Below are positions 7,178 to 15,588 of a stretch of 23,144 bases of DNA, piece after piece (position 1 is the first letter of the stretch; each line of letters starts with the position of its first letter). The DNA is from Thermogutta sp. Lineage in GTDB: Bacteria; Planctomycetota; Planctomycetia; Pirellulales; Thermoguttaceae. Where the stretch lies: positions 1 to 23,144 of the forward strand of contig NZ_JACIYL010000006.1 of assembly GCF_014359955.1 (NCBI RefSeq), given 5' to 3'. Made by a program: the position numbers and the translations under genes. The notes beneath the pieces were generated by a model. The model worked only from the letters and a program-made list of their open reading frames with translations. It had not been told where the DNA came from and made no database searches.

Positions 7178-9829
7178 CTAATTACGCCATCGCCACAGCA
7201 CGCGCAATAGACGGGCAAAAACCCAAGGATTGGAAATCCGCACCAGTAGCGTCAGCCAGCCCTGCGGGGTTTTTAGTTTTCTCCTCACCCGATCGCGTTG
7301 CGGCATAAACTCCTCGCGCGGCCAGAGCCGCCAGTCGTGGTGATTCCCACTAGGCGAACAGGTTTCCGAACCCAATTTTGAAAGGGCCAGGTGCCAGATT
7401 CCCTGCGTCAGAATAACGGCCGCGGCTCGCACATTGTACGGTCGTGGAAATCTCAGCAAGTCGCGCCACGCGGCCTCGGCCAGCAGGGCCGCCTTTTCGC
7501 GAAACCGGGCGGCCGTCTCCGGCGAAGCATGTCGGGCTGCGCACAGGAGTACCGTCGCTTTACGCAAATCCTGTGCCGCCCAGGCCTCGGTGGGATACTG
7601 CAACTCCTCCGGCCGGGCCAGATACGGTTTCTCGTTTTCCAGCATCCATTCTGCGTACTTGACCAGAGAATACTTAACATACTCACGCATGGGATCATTG
7701 TGCCTGAAAAAGCCCTTAATGCGTAAGTATTTCGCAAGAACCTCCAAATACATTGTGTAGGACCATCGTAACTCGGCATTTAGAAGGTCTAAGGCTTCGA
7801 TGTTATCCTCCGGGTGGATCGTTCTTCTGATAAGTGATTCCGCGAAGTCGAGATACCTTTTTTCGCCAGTAAGCAGCCATGCGTCGAGCAAGGCATTGAT
7901 TGAGTTAGCCGCCCCGCGCCCTGGCCCGTGATAATCGTGCGAGCTCGTCATCGTAGCAAGTCCTGTGGGACCGTTATCCAGAATACAGTAAGGGGTTTGC
8001 GATCCGTCCTCCATGGCAATCACCCAGTTGGCCAATTCCAGCACCGCTTCTTTTGCGCGGTCATCACCCCACAGGAGATAATATAATGTAAGGCCGCTTG
8101 TATAATTATGCTCGTTACACGGGCCACCTCCGTAGCCCTTACTTTGCGCATTATACCGTGAGAATGCGCGGTGTGTCGCCGTATAGGCAGTCCGATAGTG
8201 GTCCGTCATCCAGAACAGGCCGTGGTTGAATGTTGAACGATCCTGATCGGTGTGATAGATATCAATATCAATGATGTGATTTGCGAGCGGGACGATAATT
8301 TCGTCCCATCGCGGATCGCCACTGATCAGCCTGTGAAGAATACAACCATAAAGCAAGTCAAATTGATTGTTATAATGTGAGACGAGCGGGAGTCGCCCCT
8401 GGTAGTAAGTCTCTTCGTGATCCGCGTACGTATCCCCGAAATGCCGCCATCCATATTCATCGATCTTTTCCCGATTCGCCAGGATTCCCGTCTGCCCAAA
8501 TGCGGCTTTTTCCGCGAATTCCGCTAATCGACTGGCCGTCCATTCATCTCTTCGCGGAAGCGGTGCCAGTATTTCGGGCACATCGGGCGGGATTTGTTCA
8601 AGTATAACACTCGAAAAGCACACTGCCGCTAGCTGCCTAATTAATACGCCTGTCTCTCCTAACTCACCATCTGGTTGAATAATCCACACATTAAACGTTT
8701 TCTGTTCCCCTCCTTGCAGTTCATGGAGCTGCCCCTCATATCCGGCCAGAAGACCTATTTGGATAGATTCTTTGGAAACGGCTATTCGCTTGGGAAATTC
8801 CTCCCAAAAGCGAGGGACCGTCAGGGCTATTGCTCCGTGGTCAGTCTCAGCAACGCACAGCGGTAAAATGCGATCACCTCTTTTTTCCTCTTTGCCGAAC
8901 CGTAAAACGTAGCCTCGAAACGGCAATCGTACCTGGCCCCCGGCGTCAATATGATTTACACTGTGCCAGTTTTCCCCACCGCTCGATGCCTGAAATATGA
9001 ACCACCGTTTCCCGATTTCATCACTATCGTGACTATCATAGTCCTGGATTGGTATCGAGTTCACAGCTGAGCAACGCGAACTATCAGCCCAATGCCATGT
9101 GCGGATTACTGCCGGCAATTCAATATCGAGCCCGAACTCGCCAAGCAGCACCGACCCAGGATCCCCCAAATCCCAAAGCCCCCCGCGATGCCGTGCCCGT
9201 CTACTGTTGCGGAGCGTAAACGTGATCAGCGTCGCATGAGCTGGCACGTAGTGGGTTATATGTGCAATAAATGTCACATGTCGCTTCGTCTTAAATCGGC
9301 CGCGAACAACTGCTTTCTCAACCGGACCACCGCTAATCCCTGGTTCACAGCCCGTGATCTCCAAGGGAATCCGCCGTGTTTTTGCATCTTTTATGTAAAT
9401 CGACGCACTTACACGCGAATGCGCCCGTCCTATAAGCAGGCGTCCATTATCTACCTGTATAATAGAACCGTTCTCGCTTGAGAGCCGCGCTCGTTCACCA
9501 ACCCGGAGACGGTTTTCCGACGTCTGTCTTAAGGCAATATCAACCACCTGCCTCGTGTCTTTCGCCCGCGATAGGCTCAACACTCCCTCGACAGCAACCC
9601 AACGACTCGAGCCATCCGGCCAAGTCGCCAGAGTCTCGACATGACAGCCGCAGTCACGCAGACCTTCTCCAGAAACAGAAGCAGTCAGCGGTTCCGCAAG
9701 ACGTCCCTCGGGGACCGGCACACCACAGCGGAAAGGAATGCGAAGTGACTCCCCTACACAACTGGCAGGTATGTTTAGTATTAGTTTCGCCCTATATTCC
9801 TTTACTTTCACGTCTATAAACGCGCCCAT
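7178..9829 (-). CDS. YetA/PcRGLX-type polysaccharide lyase-like protein
   Basis: Large protein of 883 residues resembling the exo-rhamnogalacturonan lyase (PcRGLX)/YetA family. The N-terminal beta region opens with RIPFRCGVPVPEGRL followed by LATWPDGSSRWVAVEG, the family's typical first-domain motifs. After further beta-rich sequence (to about 430), an alpha/alpha-toroid part follows with HNYTSGLTLYYLLWGD and SSHDYHGPGRGAANS (about 628-642). Family members cleave rhamnogalacturonan-type or other uronic-acid polymers by beta-elimination. The substrate here is unknown, and the polymer made by this locus is an attractive candidate. An in-frame TAA immediately precedes the ATG, so no longer N-terminus exists in this frame, and no signal peptide is visible. 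The protein may therefore act in the cytoplasm or be exported by an unusual route. No strong ribosome-binding site is seen. Confidence 0.72.
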   Translation of the reverse strand: MGAFIDVKVKEYRAKLILNIPASCVGESLRIPFRCGVPVPEGRLAEPLTASVSGEGLRDCGCHVETLATWPDGSSRWVAVEGVLSLSRAKDTRQVVDIALRQTSENRLRVGERARLSSENGSIIQVDNGRLLIGRAHSRVSASIYIKDAKTRRIPLEITGCEPGISGGPVEKAVVRGRFKTKRHVTFIAHITHYVPAHATLITFTLRNSRRARHRGGLWDLGDPGSVLLGEFGLDIELPAVIRTWHWADSSRCSAVNSIPIQDYDSHDSDEIGKRWFIFQASSGGENWHSVNHIDAGGQVRLPFRGYVLRFGKEEKRGDRILPLCVAETDHGAIALTVPRFWEEFPKRIAVSKESIQIGLLAGYEGQLHELQGGEQKTFNVWIIQPDGELGETGVLIRQLAAVCFSSVILEQIPPDVPEILAPLPRRDEWTASRLAEFAEKAAFGQTGILANREKIDEYGWRHFGDTYADHEETYYQGRLPLVSHYNNQFDLLYGCILHRLISGDPRWDEIIVPLANHIIDIDIYHTDQDRSTFNHGLFWMTDHYRTAYTATHRAFSRYNAQSKGYGGGPCNEHNYTSGLTLYYLLWGDDRAKEAVLELANWVIAMEDGSQTPYCILDNGPTGLATMTSSHDYHGPGRGAANSINALLDAWLLTGEKRYLDFAESLIRRTIHPEDNIEALDLLNAELRWSYTMYLEVLAKYLRIKGFFRHNDPMREYVKYSLVKYAEWMLENEKPYLARPEELQYPTEAWAAQDLRKATVLLCAARHASPETAARFREKAALLAEAAWRDLLRFPRPYNVRAAAVILTQGIWHLALSKLGSETCSPSGNHHDWRLWPREEFMPQRDRVRRKLKTPQGWLTLLVRISNPWVFARLLRVLWRWRN

Positions 9830-9870
9830 TTATGCTGATTATTTTCGTCCATCACTCCCGCGAGCAATTA

Positions 9871-10485
9871 TCAACCCTTTTTCTCGGTATCGCTATCGAG
9901 CGATCGCACAGCTTTTGCCGGAACCCCTACTGCCACTGTCCCATCCGGGATAGGCTGGCACACGACAGCTCCAGCCCCGACAATACATCTCGCCCCAACG
10001 TCCGCCATGATGACCGCACGCTCACCAATCCACGTCTCACAGCCAATCTGAATTGTTTCAAAACGACCCGTGTCAATCCCGTTATGTATCGTTACCTCAG
10101 TCCGCTCCCTTGGCACGGCGTGCTGATAGCGACCACTGGGAATGGAAACACCCGATGCGATACGAACATGATTACCAAGTCTTACACTTCCCAGTATTGA
10201 ATAGGATCCTATATAGACAAACCATCCAACCTCAGCATCCGGGCACGAGAAAAAGCTTCCGAATTCGATTGTTACATCCCAACTGCATTTTTTCAGCGTT
10301 ATAAAATAGTACGCCCAGCGCAGATAGACCCCCACCAGACCAGGAAACAGAGCGACGAACTGCGCCGGCCCAGCAAAAGCTTGTCTTCGCCCAACAATCG
10401 GTCTGGCAACCGCACTGAGCAGCACCAAAATAATAGCCGGCACGAGAAAAATAATTTGAATAGCGCGCTTGACAAGCCGTCTCAT
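9871..10485 (-). CDS. Left-handed beta-helix acyltransferase (hexapeptide repeat)
   Basis: Likely O-acetyl- or acyltransferase of 204 residues that decorates the polysaccharide using acyl-CoA. Residues 8-30 form a hydrophobic segment that may anchor it to the membrane, preceded by basic residues. Hexapeptide repeats start near 85 (GWFVYIGSYSILGSVRLG), with a loop insertion around 115-145, then continue as IGCETWIGERAVIMADVG and IVGAGAVV. The domain ends with GVPAKAVRSL (187-196), the usual closing motif of WcaF/NodL-like acetyltransferases. It lies 84 bases after a GT2 and 41 bases before the lyase gene. The catalytic histidine cannot be placed with certainty, and donor and target hydroxyl are unknown. 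Confidence 0.85.
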   Translation of the reverse strand: MRRLVKRAIQIIFLVPAIILVLLSAVARPIVGRRQAFAGPAQFVALFPGLVGVYLRWAYYFITLKKCSWDVTIEFGSFFSCPDAEVGWFVYIGSYSILGSVRLGNHVRIASGVSIPSGRYQHAVPRERTEVTIHNGIDTGRFETIQIGCETWIGERAVIMADVGARCIVGAGAVVCQPIPDGTVAVGVPAKAVRSLDSDTEKKG

Positions 10486-10569
10486 CTCTCGCGTTTGCTT
10501 TGTCCACCCCGGAGGTCACGCAACATTCACATTGATGCGATCATCTGCGACGCCCGTGCCCGCGATCTT

Positions 10570-11505
10570 TCAATGCCGGCCTTTTAATCTCCCGTAAATA
10601 TTCCGTATGTACGTCACACACCCGGGCGACAAATAAGTAATACACAACAAGCAGAGGGCGCGGATACTCGGCCTGAACATGAGTGCCATCCAAAACGCTT
10701 TTCTTGCCGCTGTATGGTCTTGAAAATCGAGCTCAAAGCGACCCAGCAGGTCAGCCAACCCCGCAAGCCGTTTTCGCAACTTGCGTCTTCGTTCCCGATC
10801 AGACGTTGGGAGTCGCCACTGAAGAATTTTAATCTGCTCGCGCAGCATCAACCGCCGATTATTCGTGCCCTGCCCTGGGTGAAGCCTGAACACCGTCAGG
10901 GGTTCTTCTACAAATCCAAAGGGCGTGACCTGCGCCAGTCGCAGCCAAAGATCGTAGTCCTGAACCGAATTTCCTTCAATGCGATAGTCACAAAGGCCCA
11001 CTTGAGCAAACAGTACTCGTCGAACAACAACGCTCGAATTACAGATTGCGTTGCCCAGGAGTAAACGGTCATAGCACCATCCGATATATTCCTCCGGTTT
11101 GGCCAGCGGATCCAGTGGATCGCAAAACGTCTGCGTAGAATCATCGAAATAAAGGGTGTTGGTGTGAACAAGGCCGCTGTCGCTGCGGAATAGTTCATCG
11201 ACCTCTTTTTCTATTTTGGTTGGAAACCACCAATCATCCTGGTCAAGAAATGCGACCAATTCTCCACGGGCCTCGAGGACCCCTCGATTCCGTGCTGCCC
11301 CTACCCCCAATTGTGGCTGTTCGAACAATTGGATTCTGTCTTTATACTTGCGTAAAACGTTGCGGCTACCGTCTGTCGATCCGTCGTTGACAACAATGAT
11401 TTCTAAACGCGTATATGTTTGGTTCAGAACGCTTTGAATGGTCGTCTCAAGATAGCGTTCGCCATTGTGGACCGGAATAACAACGCTCACAAGTGGTTCA
11501 GCCAT
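10570..11505 (-). CDS. GT2 family glycosyltransferase (GT-A fold)
   Basis: Inverting GT-A enzyme of 311 residues. It has the classical VSVVIPVHNGERYLETTIQS start, nucleotide-binding VVNDGSTDGS (38-47) and metal-binding acidic cluster DQDD (88-91), with VQDYDLWLRL later as the catalytic-base region. There is no transmembrane segment of note except a mildly hydrophobic C-terminus (SIRALCLLCITYLSPG), which may associate with the membrane. Its ATG overlaps the stop of the upstream GT4 by eight bases (ATGGCTGA), a sign of translational coupling. It is visibly related to the GT2 at 12742-13647, including a shared HTNxxYF stretch after the acidic cluster, so the two are probable paralogues. Sugar specificity is unknown. 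Confidence 0.93.
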   Translation of the reverse strand: MAEPLVSVVIPVHNGERYLETTIQSVLNQTYTRLEIIVVNDGSTDGSRNVLRKYKDRIQLFEQPQLGVGAARNRGVLEARGELVAFLDQDDWWFPTKIEKEVDELFRSDSGLVHTNTLYFDDSTQTFCDPLDPLAKPEEYIGWCYDRLLLGNAICNSSVVVRRVLFAQVGLCDYRIEGNSVQDYDLWLRLAQVTPFGFVEEPLTVFRLHPGQGTNNRRLMLREQIKILQWRLPTSDRERRRKLRKRLAGLADLLGRFELDFQDHTAARKAFWMALMFRPSIRALCLLCITYLSPGCVTYIRNIYGRLKGRH

Positions 11506-12730
11506 CGCCGCGTCGCCGCGTCGCTCTCACCATGATTTCCTGAATTGTTCTGACATAGCGTTGTGCATTAAATTCGTTCAACACGCGCTGCCGCGCCGCC
11601 TGTCCCATTCGCTCTCGCAATACACGGTCCGTAGCCAGCATGGCCAAATGTTTTGCGATTGCGACATCGTCTTTCGGTGGCACAATAAACCCTGTCTTTC
11701 CATGATCGACTATATCGCGTGGCCCGCCTGAGTCAGTGGCGATGACCGGTAACGAAAAGGCAGCCGCCTCGAGAAGAACTAATCCGAAGGACTCCTCAGA
11801 GGAAGTCAACACCAACACATCTCCGGCCTGCAAGTATATGTCTATATTCTCTTTAAAGCCATCCACGATTACTTTTTTGGTTTTGGAGTCGTCTTCGGCA
11901 AGATCCCGCATCAACTCTCCCCTCAGGGGGCCATCACCTAGCATGAAAAGAATCGACTTGTCGTAAATGCACGATTTTCGGTAAGCCGAGAGCATAAGCC
12001 TCGGATTTTTTCGTGGAATAAACTGGCCAACCCAGAGGATGACAAATTCGTCTTCCGCTATTCCCAAGGTCTGCCGTGCCCGACGGCGGCCCTCGGACGT
12101 CACAGGAGGCGGAATCATCCGCAATGGATTCGGCACGACATAGATTTCGTGTAATTGTTCTTTCCTGGTGCTTGCTGAATACTCGCCCACACAGTCCTGA
12201 AAGACCTGATGAGCAGCGCGTGACTCAAAAATGATCGCATCGCTCCATCGTAGGATACACCGACAAATGACCTGCAGCCGCACCAGGCTGTGCCAATACG
12301 TCGCTGTGAGCATCTCGTGTACATGCCACACATGCGGAATGCCGGCACGTCTTGCCGCCAATGCGGCTTCGAAAATGACCGCGGTATTTGTGTAAACGAG
12401 ATCAAAATTCTGTGCCTTCAACTTGCGTGTAAGCCACGCGATCCGCCAGGGGGATTGCACCAGATTGCGCCAGTACCAAGCCGAAGGTTCAAAGCCAATC
12501 CACCAACTCATCGTCACAACATTCGCAGGCAAGCCCAACACTCGGGGAGTATCGACCAGCGGCCCATCGCAGGCAAATAGCACCTCGGCATCCCATACGC
12601 TGCGGTCCATTCCCTTAAGGAGCACGTCCAAGCAGTATTCGGCCCCGCCAGGCTGGCCCGAGTGCGCCGCAAACAAGACCTTAGTCTGCCTCGATCGTAC
12701 GTCCTCCAATTTTTCATTTCCTATTCTCAT
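11498..12730 (-). CDS. GT4 family glycosyltransferase
   Basis: GT-B enzyme of 410 residues from family GT4. The N-terminal motif KVLFAAHSGQPGGAEY fits the acceptor-side loop, YTNTAVIFEAALAAR and HVWHVHEM are typical mid-domain segments, and the C-terminal half shows LWVGQFIPRKNP, LGDGPLRGEL and EESFGLVLLEAAAFSLPVIA with E(x7)E spacing, followed by GGPRDIV. It would add a sugar to the lipid-linked repeat unit on the cytoplasmic side. The ATG is preceded by AAGG close to the codon, and only 11 bases separate it from the upstream GT2. Its stop overlaps the start of the downstream GT2. The interleaved order GT2-GT4-GT2 suggests these three enzymes act on successive linkages, but that is inference. 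Confidence 0.94.
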   Translation of the reverse strand: MRIGNEKLEDVRSRQTKVLFAAHSGQPGGAEYCLDVLLKGMDRSVWDAEVLFACDGPLVDTPRVLGLPANVVTMSWWIGFEPSAWYWRNLVQSPWRIAWLTRKLKAQNFDLVYTNTAVIFEAALAARRAGIPHVWHVHEMLTATYWHSLVRLQVICRCILRWSDAIIFESRAAHQVFQDCVGEYSASTRKEQLHEIYVVPNPLRMIPPPVTSEGRRRARQTLGIAEDEFVILWVGQFIPRKNPRLMLSAYRKSCIYDKSILFMLGDGPLRGELMRDLAEDDSKTKKVIVDGFKENIDIYLQAGDVLVLTSSEESFGLVLLEAAAFSLPVIATDSGGPRDIVDHGKTGFIVPPKDDVAIAKHLAMLATDRVLRERMGQAARQRVLNEFNAQRYVRTIQEIMVRATRRRGDG

Positions 12731-12741
12731 ACCCCTTGAGG

Positions 12742-13647
12742 CTAACTTTCAAACATCCTCGTGAATACATCCTTTAACTTGTAAAGGACGCGCGGCGCGA
12801 TAATCTCTTTTCGCACCTGCCGTGCCAGCGGGCTGAGTGTCCCTTCGTAGCTTTTTAGAAAACTCTTTAAACATCTGTATTCGTCCCATCGCCTCATGTA
12901 TCGGGCCAGAACAGCCTGATGGGCGATCTGATCGATAAAACCTGCCAGAGCGGCTTCCACGTCACGGTCGTCGATCTCCGGACGCCGTTTAAAATATTCG
13001 GCCAACGCAGCGAAGCGACGAATGAGCATGTCAGGTTTTCTGCTCTGGCCTCCTTCATGAACTCGATATCCCGTGAGAAATTCGGCCGCCAACCGAATTC
13101 GCGCCTTCAGACACAGATCGAGGAAGAAGAGAAGATCCTCCCCATCCTGCGTCCATTCGGGAAATCGCACTGGCAACTCTTTTCTTATTATGATACTCGA
13201 TATTCTAAAAGGATTGTGCGCAGCCACGTAAGGTATCGAATATCGCACTTCTGGTGCTACGTTCGAGACATCCACCTTTCCTTCGCACGTACCGAAGTAA
13301 AAGAAATTTGTATGGATGCAGTCCGTTTCATCATCGCAATAGACGGATTGTCGTTCCAACTTCTCGGGATGCCACACATCGTCCGCATCAAGAAACGCTA
13401 TCCAATCCCCCGAAGCCGCGTTTATTCCCACATTCCGAGCTGCAGACTCACCCCGATTCGCTTGCGACAGGACAATAATATTCTCACCGAATGCTTTGGC
13501 GATGTCCGCCGAGCCATCTGTTGATCCGTCGTCAACCACAATAATTTCATGGGGTTTAAGCGTTTGGTTCAGCACCGACGCCAGGGCATCGGGCAGATAT
13601 ATTGAGCCGTTATACACGGGAATAACAACACTGATGCGAGGTTGCAT
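12742..13647 (-). CDS. GT2 family glycosyltransferase (GT-A fold)
   Basis: GT-A glycosyltransferase of 301 residues. It opens with ISVVIPVYNGSIYLPDALAS, has nucleotide-binding VVDDGSTDGS (37-46) and metal-coordinating DADD (87-90), with WTQDGEDLLFFLDL carrying the probable catalytic acidic pair. The second half is helical and charged with no obvious membrane span. The ribosome-binding sequence AGGAG lies only one base before the ATG, an unusually short spacing. It is 77 bases downstream of the sulfotransferase and 11 bases ahead of a GT4. It resembles the GT2 at 10570-11505 and probably arose by duplication within the locus. Donor sugar is not predictable. Confidence 0.93.
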   Translation of the reverse strand: MQPRISVVIPVYNGSIYLPDALASVLNQTLKPHEIIVVDDGSTDGSADIAKAFGENIIVLSQANRGESAARNVGINAASGDWIAFLDADDVWHPEKLERQSVYCDDETDCIHTNFFYFGTCEGKVDVSNVAPEVRYSIPYVAAHNPFRISSIIIRKELPVRFPEWTQDGEDLLFFLDLCLKARIRLAAEFLTGYRVHEGGQSRKPDMLIRRFAALAEYFKRRPEIDDRDVEAALAGFIDQIAHQAVLARYMRRWDEYRCLKSFLKSYEGTLSPLARQVRKEIIAPRVLYKLKDVFTRMFES

Positions 13648-13724
13648 ACTCCTGGTGTGTGATATTCTTCAAAGATTTTATGGCAATACCGCAAACACAA
13701 TGATCGCTAAGCAACAGCAGGCAC

Positions 13725-14642
13725 CTACCACGTGTACCCGAGGGCGGCCAACTCCCTACCGGCAACGCGTTTGAAATTCCACCGCAACCACCAGGACCAC
13801 TTCTTCCACCTTCCGACCGGCTGAAAATCCTTCGTTTTATTTACCGGCTGCCAATGTAACGTTTCTTTTTCTCCTTTAAAAAAAGTGGAGCCCCGCACCG
13901 GAAGAGCGTGAAATGCATCCCATGGATAGTCCCGCGGACAACAGCCGATAAACTCTAAGATCCTTTCCATCTCAGAGTCATCAGACAGTAACTCTTCATA
14001 GCGTGTGACAATTATTTGCCCTTGGTGGTGTGGTGAAACTCTATTGAGGAAATTCAAAATCGTCCGGGCATTTGCTGCCCAGGTTGTCATCCAGTAGATA
14101 TAAGACCTGCCTGGAAATGCCCATTTTGCCGATTCAACGCAGTCGCGCCCGTCACGGACTATGATGATGAGAAGAGCATCGGGGAAGAGGGCGAAAAAGT
14201 TAACCAGGTTCCATGGATCTGGAGTCTTCGTCAGAATCCGATATCCGTCCGCAACATATGACCGCAAAAAGGCAAGAAGACCATCCCCGATAGAACGCAG
14301 CATGAGCCGCCTGCATTCGGAATAGGCCTCTGGCTTTTCAGTGAATCGTTTTTCATATTGCTCGTGTGCTGTTAACTGCACGTATTCAACGAGCATATTG
14401 GAATACTGAAGCAAATAGTCTTCATACAGCGGCACTGGTAAGGAAAAGCGTGATGTTAAGCAAATCGCATCGGCCAGAAAGTTCGTGCCCGATCTTCGAT
14501 GAATTCCGACGATGAAGACCGGCCTCCGCATGCGCTCGCCATCGTCCTTCCAGACATGCCGGTGGGTCCAATCCGAATAGGTACTCACTACAGGGTCCGC
14601 CGAGACCGAATACTTCTCGCTATTTACGTTCTGACGTACCAT
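13725..14642 (-). CDS. PAPS-dependent sulfotransferase
   Basis: Sulfotransferase of 305 residues, expected to move sulfate from PAPS to a hydroxyl on the polysaccharide or its lipid-linked precursor. The 5'-phosphosulfate loop reads FIVGIHRRSGTNFL (about 43-56), and the 3'-phosphate-binding strand is IIIVRDGRDCVESAKW with R163 and S171 in the expected spacing. A later YEELLSD segment is common in this family. There is no signal peptide or transmembrane anchor. The ATG at 14642 overlaps the upstream GT2 by 23 bases and lacks a clear ribosome-binding site; GTG at 14588 or ATG at 14531 are alternatives that would still keep the binding loop. A sulfotransferase inside a run of glycosyltransferases indicates a sulfated glycan. 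Confidence 0.9.
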   Translation of the reverse strand: MVRQNVNSEKYSVSADPVVSTYSDWTHRHVWKDDGERMRRPVFIVGIHRRSGTNFLADAICLTSRFSLPVPLYEDYLLQYSNMLVEYVQLTAHEQYEKRFTEKPEAYSECRRLMLRSIGDGLLAFLRSYVADGYRILTKTPDPWNLVNFFALFPDALLIIIVRDGRDCVESAKWAFPGRSYIYWMTTWAANARTILNFLNRVSPHHQGQIIVTRYEELLSDDSEMERILEFIGCCPRDYPWDAFHALPVRGSTFFKGEKETLHWQPVNKTKDFQPVGRWKKWSWWLRWNFKRVAGRELAALGYTW

Positions 14643-15555
14643 TTGAGTGTGATCTGTTTCTTTGTTTCGCTTCTAACATCCAGCCTAGGAAAAACGCAAG
14701 CTCATATGCGGTACGAAAGCGTTGTTCCGGATCCCGGGAAAATCGAGTCGCAAGCCACCGCCCTAGCCGAACAGCCGCTTCCCGAAACATCCACCGAGGC
14801 CGACCGAAAAGGAGGGAGCAGGAGAAGTCACTCCGACTTCCCTCCAGACGCCCCATGTTGAACGCGCGGCGCAACACCCATCGCGGGGAGCAGCGGTCGC
14901 GCGGCACCCAATGATAGACGATTGCATTTTCTAAGTACACGGGATTAAGTCCCGTGGCGATCAACCTGCGCTGAATGTCCTCCTCATCACCGACTCCGGT
15001 CCGCCCTGGTCCAAGGTGCTCATCGAATCCCCCGCATTTCAAAAGGTCCGCTGCCCAGGCTGCCCAATTCGCCCCAAGGAAAAATGTATTTGTCGCATCG
15101 GTTCCCTCGCACTTAGTCCAGCCAGTCGCCGAGCGCGGCAAGTACTGTCGCAACCATTGCTCCGGGGGCCGTTCGTAGTCGATCCCAAGAGGCCCCCCGT
15201 AAAATTCTCGCCCCACCAACCCTGCCTCAAAGACCTGACGATACGCCAGTACAGCCTCTTTTGTGACCCGAACGTCGTCATCCAGGAACCATATGAACGA
15301 CGTGCGATACTTATTTATTAGTACATTGAGCGCATGCGTTTTGCCTCGCCTTTTAAGGCTAATGTATTCGATCTTGCAATAGGACTTATATTCGGCAGTC
15401 AACGGCTCAGCCCATGTCGAGCCTCCGTTTTCAGCAATGACGAGCGTCGCACCAGCCTCACGGATGCCAGCCTTAATGAGATGTTCGACAGTCCGACGCA
15501 GCAGCGTGTGTCGCCCGCACGTAGCAATCGCGACTATCCATTCTGCGCTATTCAT
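14620..15555 (-). CDS. GT2 family glycosyltransferase
   Basis: GT-A glycosyltransferase of 311 residues, more divergent than the two other short GT2 enzymes here. It begins WIVAIATCGRHTLLRRTVEH, and the first nucleotide-binding site reads VIAENGGST, lacking the usual Asp of VDDGST. The metal-binding cluster FLDDDVRV (91-98) is intact, as is a downstream GDEEDIQRRL acidic motif expected to hold the catalytic base. The W-rich segment PPEQWLRQYLP and GWTKCEGTDATNTFFLGAN resemble rhamnosyl- or mannosyl-type GT2 proteins, but specificity cannot be set. It follows the GT4 at 15589 by 33 bases and its end overlaps the sulfotransferase start. No clear ribosome-binding site is seen. Confidence 0.9.
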   Translation of the reverse strand: MNSAEWIVAIATCGRHTLLRRTVEHLIKAGIREAGATLVIAENGGSTWAEPLTAEYKSYCKIEYISLKRRGKTHALNVLINKYRTSFIWFLDDDVRVTKEAVLAYRQVFEAGLVGREFYGGPLGIDYERPPEQWLRQYLPRSATGWTKCEGTDATNTFFLGANWAAWAADLLKCGGFDEHLGPGRTGVGDEEDIQRRLIATGLNPVYLENAIVYHWVPRDRCSPRWVLRRAFNMGRLEGSRSDFSCSLLFGRPRWMFREAAVRLGRWLATRFSRDPEQRFRTAYELAFFLGWMLEAKQRNRSHSNGTSERK

Positions 15556-15588
15556 GTAAGCGTCAATTCATTACTATCCTACAGGAAT

